A DNA stretch of 64,000 bases from Tachypleus tridentatus (taxonomy: Eukaryota; Arthropoda; Merostomata; Xiphosura; Limulidae): contig NW_027467782.1 in the NCBI RefSeq assembly GCF_004210375.1, positions 32,787,771 to 32,851,770 of the forward strand. Reading direction: 5' to 3'. Every line of letters starts with the position of its first letter. Within the stretch, counting starts at the first letter, position 1. The notes beneath the pieces were generated by a model. It had not been told where the DNA came from. It saw nothing but the letters and a program-made list of their open reading frames with translations, and ran no database searches. Both the position numbers and the translations under genes were made by a program. Below are positions 33,130 through 47,169 of the stretch, in pieces.

Positions 33130-33404
33130 GTTTGTTTGTTTTGGAATTTCGCACAAAGCTACTCGAGGGCTATCTGTGCTAGCCGTCCCTAATTTAGCAG
33201 TGTAAGACTAGAGGGAAGGCAGCTTGTCATCACCACCCACCGCCAACTCTTGGGCTACTCTTTTACCAACAAATAGTGGGATTGACCGTCACATTATACG
33301 CCCCACGGCTGGGAAGGCGAGCATGTTTAGCGCGACGCAGGCGCAAACCCGCGACCCTCGGATTACGAGTCGCACGCCTTACGCGCTCGGCCATGCCAGG
33401 TCCC
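33130..33404 (-). mobile_element. SINE-A copy
   Basis: Reverse, full length (tail TTTGTTTGTTTTGGAATTTC at 33,130, head CGGCCATGCCAGG ending near 33,402). ORFs overlapping it are SINE sequence. Confidence 0.92.
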
Positions 33405-33642
33405 TAAAGTGCTGAAAATCGAGTTCAGTATTATGACTTGTACAGGAGCGAAACGACTGATGCCCAGCGATCAATATAAAGCACGTGATAAAATTTTGAA
33501 AGACAGTTATATTTACTAAAACAAAGTAACTGTACACATAAAAATGAAAAAAAAAACCAGAAATGACTGAAGTCTCCGATTTTGTCAATTGTTAAATATA
33601 ACTTGTCAACAACGAGCAAAACAAAACGTGTCTTCAGAGTGT

Positions 33643-33786
33643 CTACTCATGTAAACTTGGTAAGTCTTTCTCACCGGCACGTTCTTCAACTTCAAGATTT
33701 TCATTCACTTTGTGTTTAACAATAGTTCCCATTTTGCTGCCTGGGATCGCTAGTGGAGTAACGACCGAGTTTCTCATTGGTTGCTA
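33643..33786 (-). CDS. Candidate terminal exon, possibly an SLC6 C-terminal tail
   Basis: After an acceptor-like TGCTTATCAG, one frame reads ATNEKLGRYSTSDPRQQNGN-YC-stop (ends 33,716), resembling the hydrophilic tail that follows TM12 in glycine-transporter-like SLC6 proteins (x-x-H-R-x-x-RY). Another frame stays open to 33,643 (MGTIVKHKVNENLEVEER, then AGEKDLPSLHE-stop). Only one can be real. No adjacent TM12 exon was found, so this rests on weak similarity and on the SLC6 exons elsewhere in the window. Confidence 0.3.
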
Positions 33787-34074
33787 CTGATAAGCAGGGA
33801 AATTTCCATTGAGGATGTGAGTGAAGGCGCGAAAGATGTACATGTTACCACGTGGTAGTACGTGAGCTGTAATGTAAAGCAGCACAATCGTATGATTCAA
33901 TGTCGAGCACTCGCAGCGACAGAAATAAAAAAGCAAAACAAAATCATATCTATATTTCACAAACAGAATGATCACCAGTAGCTGATTAAATCAACATAAC
34001 TACTACATACACTTTTTCACAAACCTTAACTTCCAAGAAAAATAAACAGAATTCTTGGTAAGCTTACTATTCAC

Positions 34075-34245
34075 AGACCTTAACATTAGGAGATGACAGT
34101 TTGTTATTACTTATATTAAGACACGACAATTTGTTGTTACTAATATTAAGACACAAAAATTTGGTATTACTAATATTAGAAGGTGACTTTGTTATTACTT
34201 AAATTAAAATGACCGTTTGTTATTACTCAGGTATGACTCTTTGCT
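34075..34245. repeat. Imperfect short tandem repeat
   Basis: Variants of TTTGTTATTACTTATATTAA plus GACACGACAA recur four to five times. Confidence 0.7.
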
Positions 34246-34264
34246 ATTCAGTACTAGCTGTTGA

Positions 34265-34597
34265 CGAACGAAAACAGTTAATCGTATAAAAAGACAATAC
34301 AAGGTAACGTGCCTCTTTCATCTTTTGTTATTTAATCTGTAATCACTTTATCAGATGATAATTCAATATTATGCATTGTAGAAGGTAATAACTGACCCAT
34401 TTAACTTATTAAACGAGAAATTCATATGAACGAACGAAAACTGTTTATCGTATAAAAAGACAATACAAGATAACGTGCCTCTTTCATCTTTTGTTATTTA
34501 ATCTGTAATCACTTCATTAGATGATAATTCAATATTACGCTTTGTAGAAGGTAATTACTGACCCATTTAACTTATTAAACGAAAATTCATATGAACT
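34265..34597. repeat. Two-copy tandem duplication, 166-bp unit
   Basis: CGAACGAAAAC at 34,265 recurs at 34,431, and the following 150 bases match with only a few changes (GGTAACGTGCCTCTTTCATC against GATAACGTGCCTCTTTCATC), indicating a recent duplication. Confidence 0.92.
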
Positions 34598-34939
34598 TAA
34601 AAGTGTGTCCTGTTTCAGGACTGTTGTATTTGATACAAACCATGTATACTGTCGGGCGAATTGCAGTTAACATATGCTGGGGGATGAATGTTAAAACACA
34701 CACACATTCATCAGTGGCTAGTATATATATATATATGTATCTGTGTTCTTCCCTATACCACTAGAGGGTAATATGAATAAACTTCTGTATACCAGAGACT
34801 ATAATGTGTGTGTCTGTGTATATATATATATATATGTATGTTTATGGCTTAAACATTTATGGTTATAATATATATATATAATTGTTTATACAAAAGGCTG
34901 CATACATATGTTTTTGTCTATACCACAAACATTTTGGTC

Positions 34940-35152
34940 TTTAGTTTGTTTGTTTTTACAATTTCGATACTCGAGGGCTATTTACGATATCCGTCCATAA
35001 TTTAGCAGTGTAAAGCTACAGGGAAGGCAGCTAGTCATCACCACCTACCGCCAACTCTTGGGCTACTATTTGATCAACGAACAGTGGGATTGACCTTCAC
35101 ATTATAATGCCCCCACGGCTGAAAGAGCGAGTATATTTGGCGTAACGGTGAG
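34940..35152 (-). mobile_element. SINE-A copy, head missing
   Basis: Reverse: tail and body are present, but the tRNA-like head ends early near GGCGTAACGGTGAGGAT. Confidence 0.85.
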
Positions 35153-35506
35153 GATACCAGAAGCTCTTTTTCTCTTATTTTTATATGTGATATACAGATA
35201 TTTTCCTATACCAGACATATATTTTTGTTATGTAGACTCATTTGTCAGAGACTTGCTTAATAATTTGGCACTGTGGAATTCATAACATTTTAGGAAGCTC
35301 TTATAACTTTCTTATTTGTTAGTGGAATATGATGAGAAATGCACAGTATGATAATATGACAGTTAATATGTACAAATTTCATCTAAATCAAACTATACTT
35401 TTTGAAATATTTGTAAAACAAAACTTTCGTAATAATTTTGTATGCTGTATATGTTATTGCTTGTACCAGAAGCTTTTATATATATATATATATTTACATC
35501 TTAGGA

Positions 35507-37690
<2,184 letters not shown>

Positions 37691-38208
37691 CCTAAACCTA
37701 GAAATATTTTTACTAGTATAAGATTTATTACTGATATTGAGCCACATATCCGTTATAAGTGTGACAACTAATCATTAATTATATCTTATATCTTTTGCAC
37801 TTCAAACAAAAGTATTTTCACAAACACAAAATAGCTTCTTAAAGAAAACTCGTTCAAGCACTTATGTTTCATCATCATACAATGACATGCTGACCTTGGA
37901 TCAGTGCTGCCATAACGAAGTCAGAAATAAAGATTTGTGGAAAAAAGGCTAGACCATTAGAATAATATATTTTTCTGAAGGAAAAGGATAACCTATTATT
38001 TTTACAATTTTTAACAGACGTTTTTACACCAAGTAATAAATTACAAAGCCAGAACGAAATGAAAAAAACAAAACTACGATCAAAAGAAAAGCTGTGCTGA
38101 GAGTTGAAGAAAGGAGATTAAAGAGGGATTTATCCTTAAACTACAAGATTATCTTCAATGACCAGTGTTTCCTCTTTGATTGTACGTGTTTGTTTATGTG
38201 TAATACTG

Positions 38209-38380
38209 CTTTAACTATTATCCCCTCATGACTACCGAATAGGTTGTGTATTGTTGTGTTTACATGTGAAATATTCCTTCGACTATTACCCCACGTGGTG
38301 ACTCTACTGAATAGGTTCTGTTTTGTTGTGTTTATATGTGAAATATTCCTTCGACTATTACCCCGCTTGGTGACTATGTG
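38209..38380. repeat. Tandem repeat, unit about 80 bases, just over two copies
   Basis: AAATATTCCTTCGACTATTA with CCCC(A/G)C(G/T)TGGTGACT repeats; a partial third copy precedes it. Confidence 0.85.
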
Positions 38381-40029
38381 AGATGTACATTCCAGTGGTT
38401 TTTTACCAAATTACCTGAACTTCTTGACAGACAATTAGAAACTGTGTTTTATACCATCCAGTCTTTTTCTTTGTTAGTTTATTTGTTTCTGTGAGATAAA
38501 TTCTGATGTATTACGCATTTTATCCTTATGTTAAAAGCTATGAAATCAAAATCTACTCCATGTAAATATTGCGTGTGAAAAATGAGTGAGAAGACGCTCT
38601 GAATTAGTACTTGACTGTTATCTGAAACAAAATTGCTACGTTAAGTTATAGTTTTGGTCTCACATTTTTTCTAGCAACAACAAAACAAGGATCGCCAAAG
38701 CTACTAGAGTCTCCTAAGAGCAAGTGAGATGTGTATGCGGATAAATATGTGGACAGGAGTTTTTTGTGACAGATGACTGTGACTTGTTGGTCATAAATGT
38801 TTAATAATAAATATACAACGCACGGTCCATTTGTTTTAAAATAGTAGTTATTACAATAGAACCTGCGGTTATTACATTTTAAAAGTCACCACTATACACA
38901 CTTTCTGGCTGAACTCACCATCAATATCTATCTGTTTTTTACTAACTTCTTATCACATTTTGTACACATACTTATCAATAAGCCAAAAGAGGCCTAGAAC
39001 CTTTTACACTGAACCAGATAATATATGGTTCATCAATAATCGATTACATTAATGAGAAGAATTCAGAATACTTGAGTAACCTGATCTCAGTTCACAACAA
39101 TCGAACTACACGACAAATGACTAATAAACCATTACTTAATCAAACTTGCCATAACTATTGTTTACTTTAACGTTCACACAATGTAAATTAAATAACATTT
39201 TAAAATTAAACTTAAAACGACACAGCGGTATATATCTAACAAACTGGTACTCTTATAACGTGATCACAACTGAAAATAAGGAGCGTATTGTTTGGTCGAG
39301 TTATAAGTGTAACTTTGCACCTACCAATATGCAGTTCAACACATTAACTGCGCGATCTAAAATAACTAGTACAACAGAAAGAAGGAATGTATATCTTATT
39401 TCACTCAAATTATCTATGGATAATATTGCTGAAAAATGATTATAGGTACAGACACACGTTATCCAAATGCGATACTGTTTAATTTAATTTATATGTGTGT
39501 GTAGTCGTCAGAATTTAAAGAATGTCATAATTAATGCCCTTTTAACAGGGTCATCTAGTAGCTACGCCATTGATGTAAATCAAAAGAGAAAAAGACCCAC
39601 CACCGAGCTTGTGACATTAACCCAGTTTCACTGAATTAATTTATTACACCTATGCTTTCTACCATCTAACCAGTTTTCTACCTAGTGATACAATATATTT
39701 CCTCCAACACATACAGAAATAATTTGTACAAGAAAGACTTTCATGTGGTACCATGTTAAAGGTTTTATAAATATCTTAAAATCTAAATTCACCAAATCCA
39801 CACCCGTTTCCTCTTTCACATAAGCATTAACCTCTTCAAAGAGTGTCGTAAGATTTGTAAAGCAATATTTTTACCTAGTGGAACAATACTAACTATCGAA
39901 TAACATTTTACACTTCGTAAATCATTTCCCATCAGACTTTCCTAAACGTTTCCCACAAATGACGTTAAAATTAATGAATGGGCTTATAATTACAGTGACA
40001 ATGTTTATTCTTTCCCTAGAAAAGAGGAG
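38381..40029. other. Spacer; two open frames without recognisable domains
   Basis: The frame at 39,158-39,439 (plus strand) has no motif I can name. The sequence is otherwise plain AT-rich. Confidence 0.35.
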
Positions 40030-40068
40030 TCCATTAGGTGACTTCCAATCCTCTGGTTCCTGCCTACT
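40030..40068 (-). CDS. Weak candidate exon (RQEPEDWKSPNG), possibly SLC6 tail
   Basis: On the minus strand, after a GAATAG acceptor-like site, RQEPEDWKSPNG resembles the P-x-x-DWGP segment just after TM12 of SLC6 transporters. No good in-phase donor connects it to the candidate at 33.7 kb, so it may be chance. Confidence 0.2.
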
Positions 40069-40329
40069 ATTCAAGGACTTTGAAAAAATAGAAGCCAAGG
40101 AACAATATAAGTGCATTTATTTATTAACTTTCGAGTTCGTTTGATGATTTGTAAAGTCTTTTCCATCCTTTGAATCTCGATATTTACACTTACAAATTTT
40201 ATCACAGTAAGTAAACTACTAATTGACGTTAAGGTTACTATTTCTAACTATAGTTTTGTATTTACTGTGGGAATTTCTTGAAAATTGAAACAAAGTAGAG
40301 TGAAAGAGAAATGCAAACAGAAACAAGCC

Positions 40330-40400
40330 AATGCTAAAAGCTCGTGGTGGGCAGAGCTCTTTGTGTAACTTTGTGGTTAACTACAAACAAACATATTATC
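40330..40400 (+). mobile_element. SINE-C 3' fragment
   Basis: CGTGGTGGGCAGAGCTCTTT, then GTGTAACTTTGTGGTTAACT and ACAAACAAAC, match the tail of the SINE at 22,111-22,230. Confidence 0.75.
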
Positions 40401-40689
40401 AGGCCAATGAGAGATGTAGTAGTAGTCTGGATGCTTTTATTTTTTTTATCATTGCATTTCAAGAACAACGAGTGCTATCGCGAGAATAAGATTAAGTGAG
40501 TGAATTGTAATTATTATCGATTTTATTTACGTCACTACCGAACCTGTGAGTCAGTGACCAATATTCATAGGTTCACTATAACACACATTTAATACGTGAA
40601 GTGCTACTTTACATTTTTTCAGTCTAAAGATAATTTGCGCTATCAAACATGGTGTATAAGAAGTGTCCCATCGTACTGATATAGTTCTT

Positions 40690-40740
40690 TTTTCTATGCT
40701 CTCAATTAGTGCCTTTCTTCCATACTGGGGGCTGGAATAC
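40690..40740 (-). repeat. Dispersed repeat shared with 9,155-9,205
   Basis: The reverse complement of this stretch (GGTTAGTATTCCAGCCCCCA, then GAAAGGCACTAATTG) matches AGTTAGCATTTCAGCCCCAT and GAAAGGCACTAATTG near 9,157-9,200. The repeat family was not recognised. Confidence 0.6.
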
Positions 40741-40887
40741 TAACCTTAGACAGAACAAGCTTGCTTTAAATATGATTGTAAAACAGGTTTGAAAATATAA
40801 ATCAACTTTGAATCTCAGAACTTTACAAAAATTATTATTACATCAACAAAACAATTATCCGAAATATACTGATAGAAACAACTCACT

Positions 40888-43008
40888 CACCCATTACTCA
40901 TACAGTAGACTTCACTCAGCAACTCACATATTACTCATACAGTAGACTTCACTCAACAACTCACATATTACTCACACAGTAGACTTCACTCAGTAACTCA
41001 CATATTACTCATACAGTAGACTTCACTCAGTAACTCACATATTACTCATACAGTAGACTTCACTCAACAACTCACATATTACTCATACAGTAGACCTCAC
41101 TCAGCAACTCACATATTACTCATACAGTAGACTTCACTCAACAACTCAAATATTACTCATACAGTAGACTTCACTCAACAACTCACATATTATTCATACA
41201 GTAGACCTCACTCAGCAACTCACATATTACTCATACAGTAGACCTCACTCAGCAACTCACATATTACTTATACAGTAGACTTCACTCAGCAACTCACATA
41301 TCACTCATACAGTAGACTTCAATCAATAAATCACATATTATTCATACAGTAGACTTCACTCAGTAAATCAATATAACTCATACAGTAGACTTCACTCAGT
41401 AAATCACATGTTACTCATACAGTAGACCTCACTCAGCAACTCACACATTACTCATACAGAAGACTTCACTCAGTAAATCGATATAACTCATACAGAAGAC
41501 TTCACTCAGTAAATCGATATAACTCATACAGTAGACTTCACTCAGTAAATCACATATTTCTCATACAGTAGACTTCACTCAGCAACTCACATATCACTCA
41601 TACAGTAGACTTCAATCAACAACTCACATATTACTCATACAGTAGACCTCACTCAGCAACTCACATATTACTCATACAGTAGACCTCACTCAGCAACTCA
41701 CATATTACTTATACAGTAGACTTCACTCAGCAACTCACATATCACTCATACAGTAGACTTCAATCAATAAATCACATATTATTCATACAGTAGACTTCAC
41801 TCAGTAAATCAATATAACTCATACAGTAGACTTCACTCAGTAAATCACATGTTACTCATACAGTAGACCTCACTCAGCAACTCACACATTACTCATACAG
41901 AAGACTTCACTCAGTAAATCGATATAACTCATACAGTAGACTTCACTCAGTAAATCACATATTTCTCATACAGTAGACTTCACTCAGCAACTCACATATC
42001 ACTCATACAGTAGACTTCAATCAATAAATCACATATTATTCATACAGTAGACTTCACTCAGTAAATCAATATAACTCATACAGTAGACTTCACTCAGTAA
42101 ATCACATGTTACTCATACAGTAGACCTCACTCAGCAACTCACACATTACTCATACAGAAGACTTCACTCAGTAAATCGATATAACTCATACAGTAGACTT
42201 CACTCAGTAAATCACATATTTCTCATACAGTAGACTTCACTCAGCAACTCACATATTACTCATACAGTAGACTTCACTCAGCAACTCACATATCACTCAT
42301 ACAGTAGACTTCAATCAATAAATCACATATTATTCATACAGTAGACTTCACTCAGTAAATCAATATAACTCATACAGTAGACTTCACTCAGTAAATCACA
42401 TATTTCTCATACAGTAGACTTCACTCAGCAACTCACATATTACTCATACAGTAGACTTCACTCAGCAACTCACATATTACTCATACAGTAGACTTCACTC
42501 AGCAACTCACATATCACTCATACAGTAGACTTCAATCAATAAATCACATATTATTCATACAGTAGACTTCACTCAGTAAATCAATATAACTCATACAGTA
42601 GACTTCACTCAGTAAATCACATATTTCTCATACAGTAGACTTCACTCAGCAACTCACATATTACTCATACAGTAGACTTCACTCAGCAACTCACATATCA
42701 CTCATACAGTAGACTTCAATCAATAAATCACATATTATTCATACAGTAGACTTCACTCAGTAAATCAATATAACTCATACAGTAGACTTTCCTCAGTAAA
42801 TCACATGTTACTCATACAGTAGACCTCACTCAGCAACTCACACATTACTCATACAGAAGACTTCACTCAGTAAATCACATATTTCTCATACAGTAGAATT
42901 CACTCAGCAACTCACATATTACTCATACAGTAGACCTCACTCAGCAACTCACACATTTCTCATACAGTAGACTTCACTCAGCAACTCACATATAACTCAT
43001 ACAGTTAA
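40888..43008. repeat. 37-bp minisatellite, about 57 units with higher-order structure
   Basis: The unit is ACTCATACAGTAGACTTCAC, TCAGCAACTCACATATT, with shorter variants (AGTAAATCAATATAACTCAT) interspersed. Blocks of several variant units recur in the same order, for example the CAATCAATAAATCACATATT variant at 41,322, 41,760, 42,009, 42,310, 42,534 and 42,718, showing multi-unit duplications. Confidence 0.97.
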
Positions 43009-43094
43009 AAGATTTTTAGAGTCTAATACAAAGCGACATAATATGTCATTTCTACTTTGCTTAACGCAGGTATAGAAACTTAGGTTTTTACATT

Positions 43095-43140
43095 ATTAGC
43101 CCGCAGACTTACCGTCGTGCCTCTTAAGGGGCGTTAAATA
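43095..43140 (-). mobile_element. SINE-B head fragment
   Basis: GCAGACTTACCGTCGTGCCT, then CTTAAGGGGCG, matches the reversed tRNA-like head of SINE-B. Only this part is visible. Confidence 0.45.
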
Positions 43141-43855
43141 AAGAGCAGATACACTCGAAAATACGTTTTTAAGGTTCCAAGGTTAGACTCTAGTATCATC
43201 ACGTTATAATTTTTATTCTCTTGCCCCTGGTAATAATAAAACGCTGCATAATTTAGTGAAATATATTTGTATTGTTTAGTAATCAAGCTTAGAATTAGAT
43301 CAAATGTTACAAATATTGAGATATATGATATATCAATATAAAGAATGTATTTGACAACCATGTCAACATGATTTATTTGTCCTTACAGCTATTACCACTT
43401 GAGGGGGGACCTGTTAGTAAATAATTTTCCTGTAAATATTATTATAAAGCAATCATGAGGAGTCCACATAAAACATAGTGTTACACACAAGTCAACATTA
43501 GCAGAATAATAGACTGAAATATCTTTCAAATAGTTTTACATCTTATAAAATTAGTTTACAGCCAAAATTCTGAAAAACTTTCAATCATACGTTTATCGAA
43601 AATCAAGAAACTGTTTTATGTAAACTCATACTTGGATACAGTTTGTAAGAATTGATTTACATTATAATATCTTTGTTGGTTGATGTAAGGTGAAGGAATG
43701 AAATAAATTAAAACAAGTCCTAGTCTCTGTTTGTAAGCTTAGATTTCCTCGTTAGGATGCAAAATTGGACTGGCCTTTTGATTGTATAATATGATTGTAG
43801 TTATGAGTAATGAATATTATGTTAAACCTCAAAAATATGGCCGCAATATATGATT
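43141..43855. other. Spacer, nothing recognised
   Basis: AT-rich; the 75-codon minus-strand frame over 43,134-43,361 has no recognisable content. Confidence 0.35.
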
Positions 43856-43859
43856 AGTA

Positions 43860-44050
43860 GACGAAAACTGAGTAGTTAACCCTCATAAATATCCAATTTT
43901 AGAGGAAGGGTGATTGATTAACCCTCACAGATATGGCCGCGGTATTCAATTTTAGACAAAGGCTGATTGGTTGATCGTCACAGAAATGGCCGCGGTATCC
44001 GATTTTAGACAAAGTCTGATTGGTTGATCGTCACAGAAATGGCCGTGATT
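43860..44050. repeat. Tandem repeat, unit about 56 bases, three copies
   Basis: CTGATTGGTTGATCGTCACA, GAAATGGCCGCGGTATCCGA, TTTTAGACAAAG is repeated; the first copies are more diverged. The ORF on the minus strand is this repeat. Confidence 0.85.
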
Positions 44051-44399
44051 TTTGGTTCTGATAAAGTTAATCTTGACAACTTGATCATTTGTTGAAATAG
44101 ACTGCGAAACATCAGTTTTATCACGGAGACAGAGTGGAGTGCGTTTCATTATGCAGTGAAAACAATAAAAAATGTAAATTTCGTAAACAAAATATTCCGT
44201 TTTATTTTTTAAAAAGAAACTATTAGGTTAAGGTTTCTGTAAGGTGTGTAAAAATTAGGGGGAAGAACTGGAAAAGAAATCATCCAATTTGAAGAAATAA
44301 GCTATACGAAGCCTTTAACAGTGTAAAACAATCTGTAACAGTGAAAAAACAAAACAAGTTGTAACAGTGTAAAATAATTTTGGGCATCTCGGATATGTA

Positions 44400-45819
44400 C
44401 AGTCATGTGAAAAAGTTAGAAATCCTACCCCCTAATAACTATTGTTACCCCCCTTTGGCTGAAATAACTGCAGTGAGATGCTTCTTATAGCCATATACCA
44501 GTCTCTGACATCGGTCTGAAGAAAGTTTGCCTCACTTCTCAATGCAGAATTTTTCAGCTGTGAGATGTTTGAGGGGTTTCTTGCATGTACGGCCTGTTTC
44601 AAGTCACCCCACAGCATCTCAGTGGGATTAAGATCTGGAGTTTGACTCGGTTATTCCAAGACTCTCCATTTCTTAGTTTTCAGCCAGTCCTTGGTGGGCT
44701 TACTGGTATCTTTTGGGTCATTGTCGTGTTGCAGGGTCCAGTTCCGCTTCAGCTTTAATTTTTGTACAGATGGTCTCACATGATTCTCAATCACCCTCTG
44801 ATACACAGTAGAATTCACGGTGGATTCTATGATTGTGAGCTGTCCAGGTCCTGCTGCAGCAAAGCAGCCCCAAACCATGACACTTCCACCTCCATGCTTC
44901 ACAGTTGGTATGAGGTACTTTTCCTGGAATGCTGTATTTAGTTTACGCCAAACATGTCCTCTGTTCTTGTGTCCAAATAATTCAATTTTGGACTAATCTG
45001 TCTAAAGAACATTATTCCAGAGGTCCTGATATTTTTCTACATTCTCTCTAACAAACTTCAGTCCGGCCTTGATGTTTCTCTTGGAGAGCAAAGGTTTCCT
45101 CCTTGCACACCTCCCACGCAAGTTAAACTTGTGCAGTCTCTTTCTGATTGTAGAGGCATGCACTTTCACATCAACAGTAGACATAGCCTGCTGTAGGGTC
45201 CGTGATGACATGTTAGGGTGTTTGGAGACCTCTTTTAGCATTTTGCGGTCTGCTCTCGGGGTGAACTTGCTTGGACGACCAGACCTGGGCATGTTGGCAG
45301 TTGTTTTGAAAGCCCTCCACTTGTTGACTATTTTCCGGACAGTGGAATGGCTGATTTCAAAATCCGTTGGGATTTTTTAAAATCCATTACCAGACTCATA
45401 AGCTTCTACAATTTTCTTTCCGATGGCCTCAGACAGCTCTTTTGCTCTCAGCAAGGTGCTCACTCTCACTTCAAGAGTCAGGAGCACACCAAACTAAATG
45501 AGGCAAGCCTCATTCAAAATGATGAGTAACGATCTTCTAATCATTTGCACCTGGTGTGATACACCTGTATGTGAGTTGAGCCATTTTAAGTGGGAATAAA
45601 TGTGGGGGTGTCCTAACTTTTTCCTCAGTTAGAATATGCATTTTTGTAGAATTACATTTACCGAAGATCTTGAAAAGTCTTTTCTTCAGTTTTAATTATT
45701 TAGTTATATTCCTATAATTTCTTGGTGTTGTTAAAATTGAGATTAAATATCTATATATTCAAAAATGTTGCAAAAATACACAGGCTTTCATCGGGTGTCC
45801 TAACTTTTTCACATGACTG
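44400..45819 (-). mobile_element. Tc1-like transposon, nearly complete, TA-flanked
   Basis: The ends are inverted (CAGTCATGTGAAAAAGTTAG at 44,400; complement CTAACTTTTTCACATGACTG ending 45,819) and flanked by TA on both sides. The minus strand encodes most of a DD34E transposase. The DNA-binding part reads SGRPSKFTPRADRKMLKEVS and TIRKRLHKFNLRGRCARRKP. The catalytic part reads TD-x-SKIELFGHKNRGHVWRK, HGGGSVMVWGCFAAAGPG and LQHDNDPKDTSKPTKDWLK (usual DPKHTS, here Asp for His), then SQTPDLNPTEMLWGDLKQAV. Three in-frame stops lie where Trp (two) and Gln/Glu (one) are expected; the reading frame is otherwise preserved. Confidence 0.93.
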
Positions 45820-45836
45820 TATATACATACTGGTAC

Positions 45837-46112
45837 TTTTTTATTTGAAATTTCGCCCAAAGCTAGGCGAGAGCCACCTGCGCTAGCTTTCCTAATTTAG
45901 CAAAGTAAGTCTAGAGGAAAGGGAGTTTAGTCATCACCACCTACCGCCAACTCTTGGGCCACTCTTTTACCAACGAATAGTGGGATTGATCGTAACATTA
46001 TAACGCCCCCGCGGCCGAAGGGGCAAGCATGTTTGATGTGACGGGGATTCGAGCCCACGACCCACCCACAGATTGCAAGTCGAGTGCCTTAACTACCTGG
46101 CTATGCCGGGCC
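45837..46112 (-). mobile_element. SINE-A copy adjoining the Tc1 element
   Basis: Reverse, full length: tail ATTTGAAATTTCGCCCAAAG, head GGGGATTCGAGCCCACGACC and CTATGCCGGGCC. Confidence 0.92.
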
Positions 46113-47169
46113 TTACGAATAGAAAGTAGATAACTTTAAACATATCGGATATATATATGTGTACATATACATGCAGGAGTACAGTACATTACTGAACATC
46201 TTGGATGTGAATTTGTCTACAGGAACAGATTACATAACCCTGAACATCTTTGATGTGTATTTTTCTACAGTTTTTATAAACTTTTGTTTACTTCTCTCTG
46301 TCAGTTTATGTTTTATTAGTAATTACAGGAAAATATTTGGATACAACCTTCGTAAAATTCTTTCCAATAAACTCTGATCAAGCAAGATTCATAATTGTGT
46401 CAAGACTACAAGACATAATTAACGTAAGGATATCCACGAAAGAGGTTTGTTTGTCATTCGTCCCAAATATAATTAAAACAACTGATAACATAAAGGGATT
46501 TTACGTAATTAGTGGAGTATATCCAACTGGGTAGTTTTGTGTTTGTTTTCGTTTTATATATATCATTTTTCACAAACGCTAGAAATGTCAAGTTGAAGAG
46601 GACACACTTAGGAAACTTGGCAGTTTTTAAGTTACTATTTGAACGTTCAATATTTACACATCTTTATACAATGCAGCATTGTTTGTGTAATTAATATTTA
46701 CGAAGCAATGAATTGTACACGGCTTTACATGTTTTAAAACTGCTGGTCCTTTTGTTAGCTATTTTTTACATGTAATCTGTTTTGGTCGGATCACGGCAAT
46801 ATATTTGAAAGTTTAATTTTTCACAACACGAAGCTTGATTTTAGCTATAATTATTATTTCAAGTATCTAACATTAACTTGAACAATTTATAGATTTATCA
46901 GATGAATGATTTAGAATCTTTTGTTAAATTTAGCTTCGTAAGATTTAAGTTAAAATAATTTTTAATTTGTATATTTTAATTCTATCGAAGAAATTTGAAA
47001 AACTGTTACCAAAAGTATTACTTATTCATATGTGCTGCCATCCGTTGGGAACTTTGCAACTAATTTTAACCTATTTACAAGATGTAGAAGATAAAACAAA
47101 TTTTAATAACAACAATAATAATAATAATAATGGCTATATATATTTATAAAATTCTTTTTTAATATACAG
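46113..47169. other. AT-rich spacer; short open frames only
   Basis: Overlapping 60-72 codon plus-strand frames at 46,159-46,694 show no domain or splice logic. An AAT microsatellite lies at 47,107-47,130. Confidence 0.35.

Noticed and set aside
40888-43008. Regular repeat array, considered as a CRISPR-like locus
   Set aside because: Units are contiguous with no unique spacers and the setting is a eukaryotic genome; it is a minisatellite.
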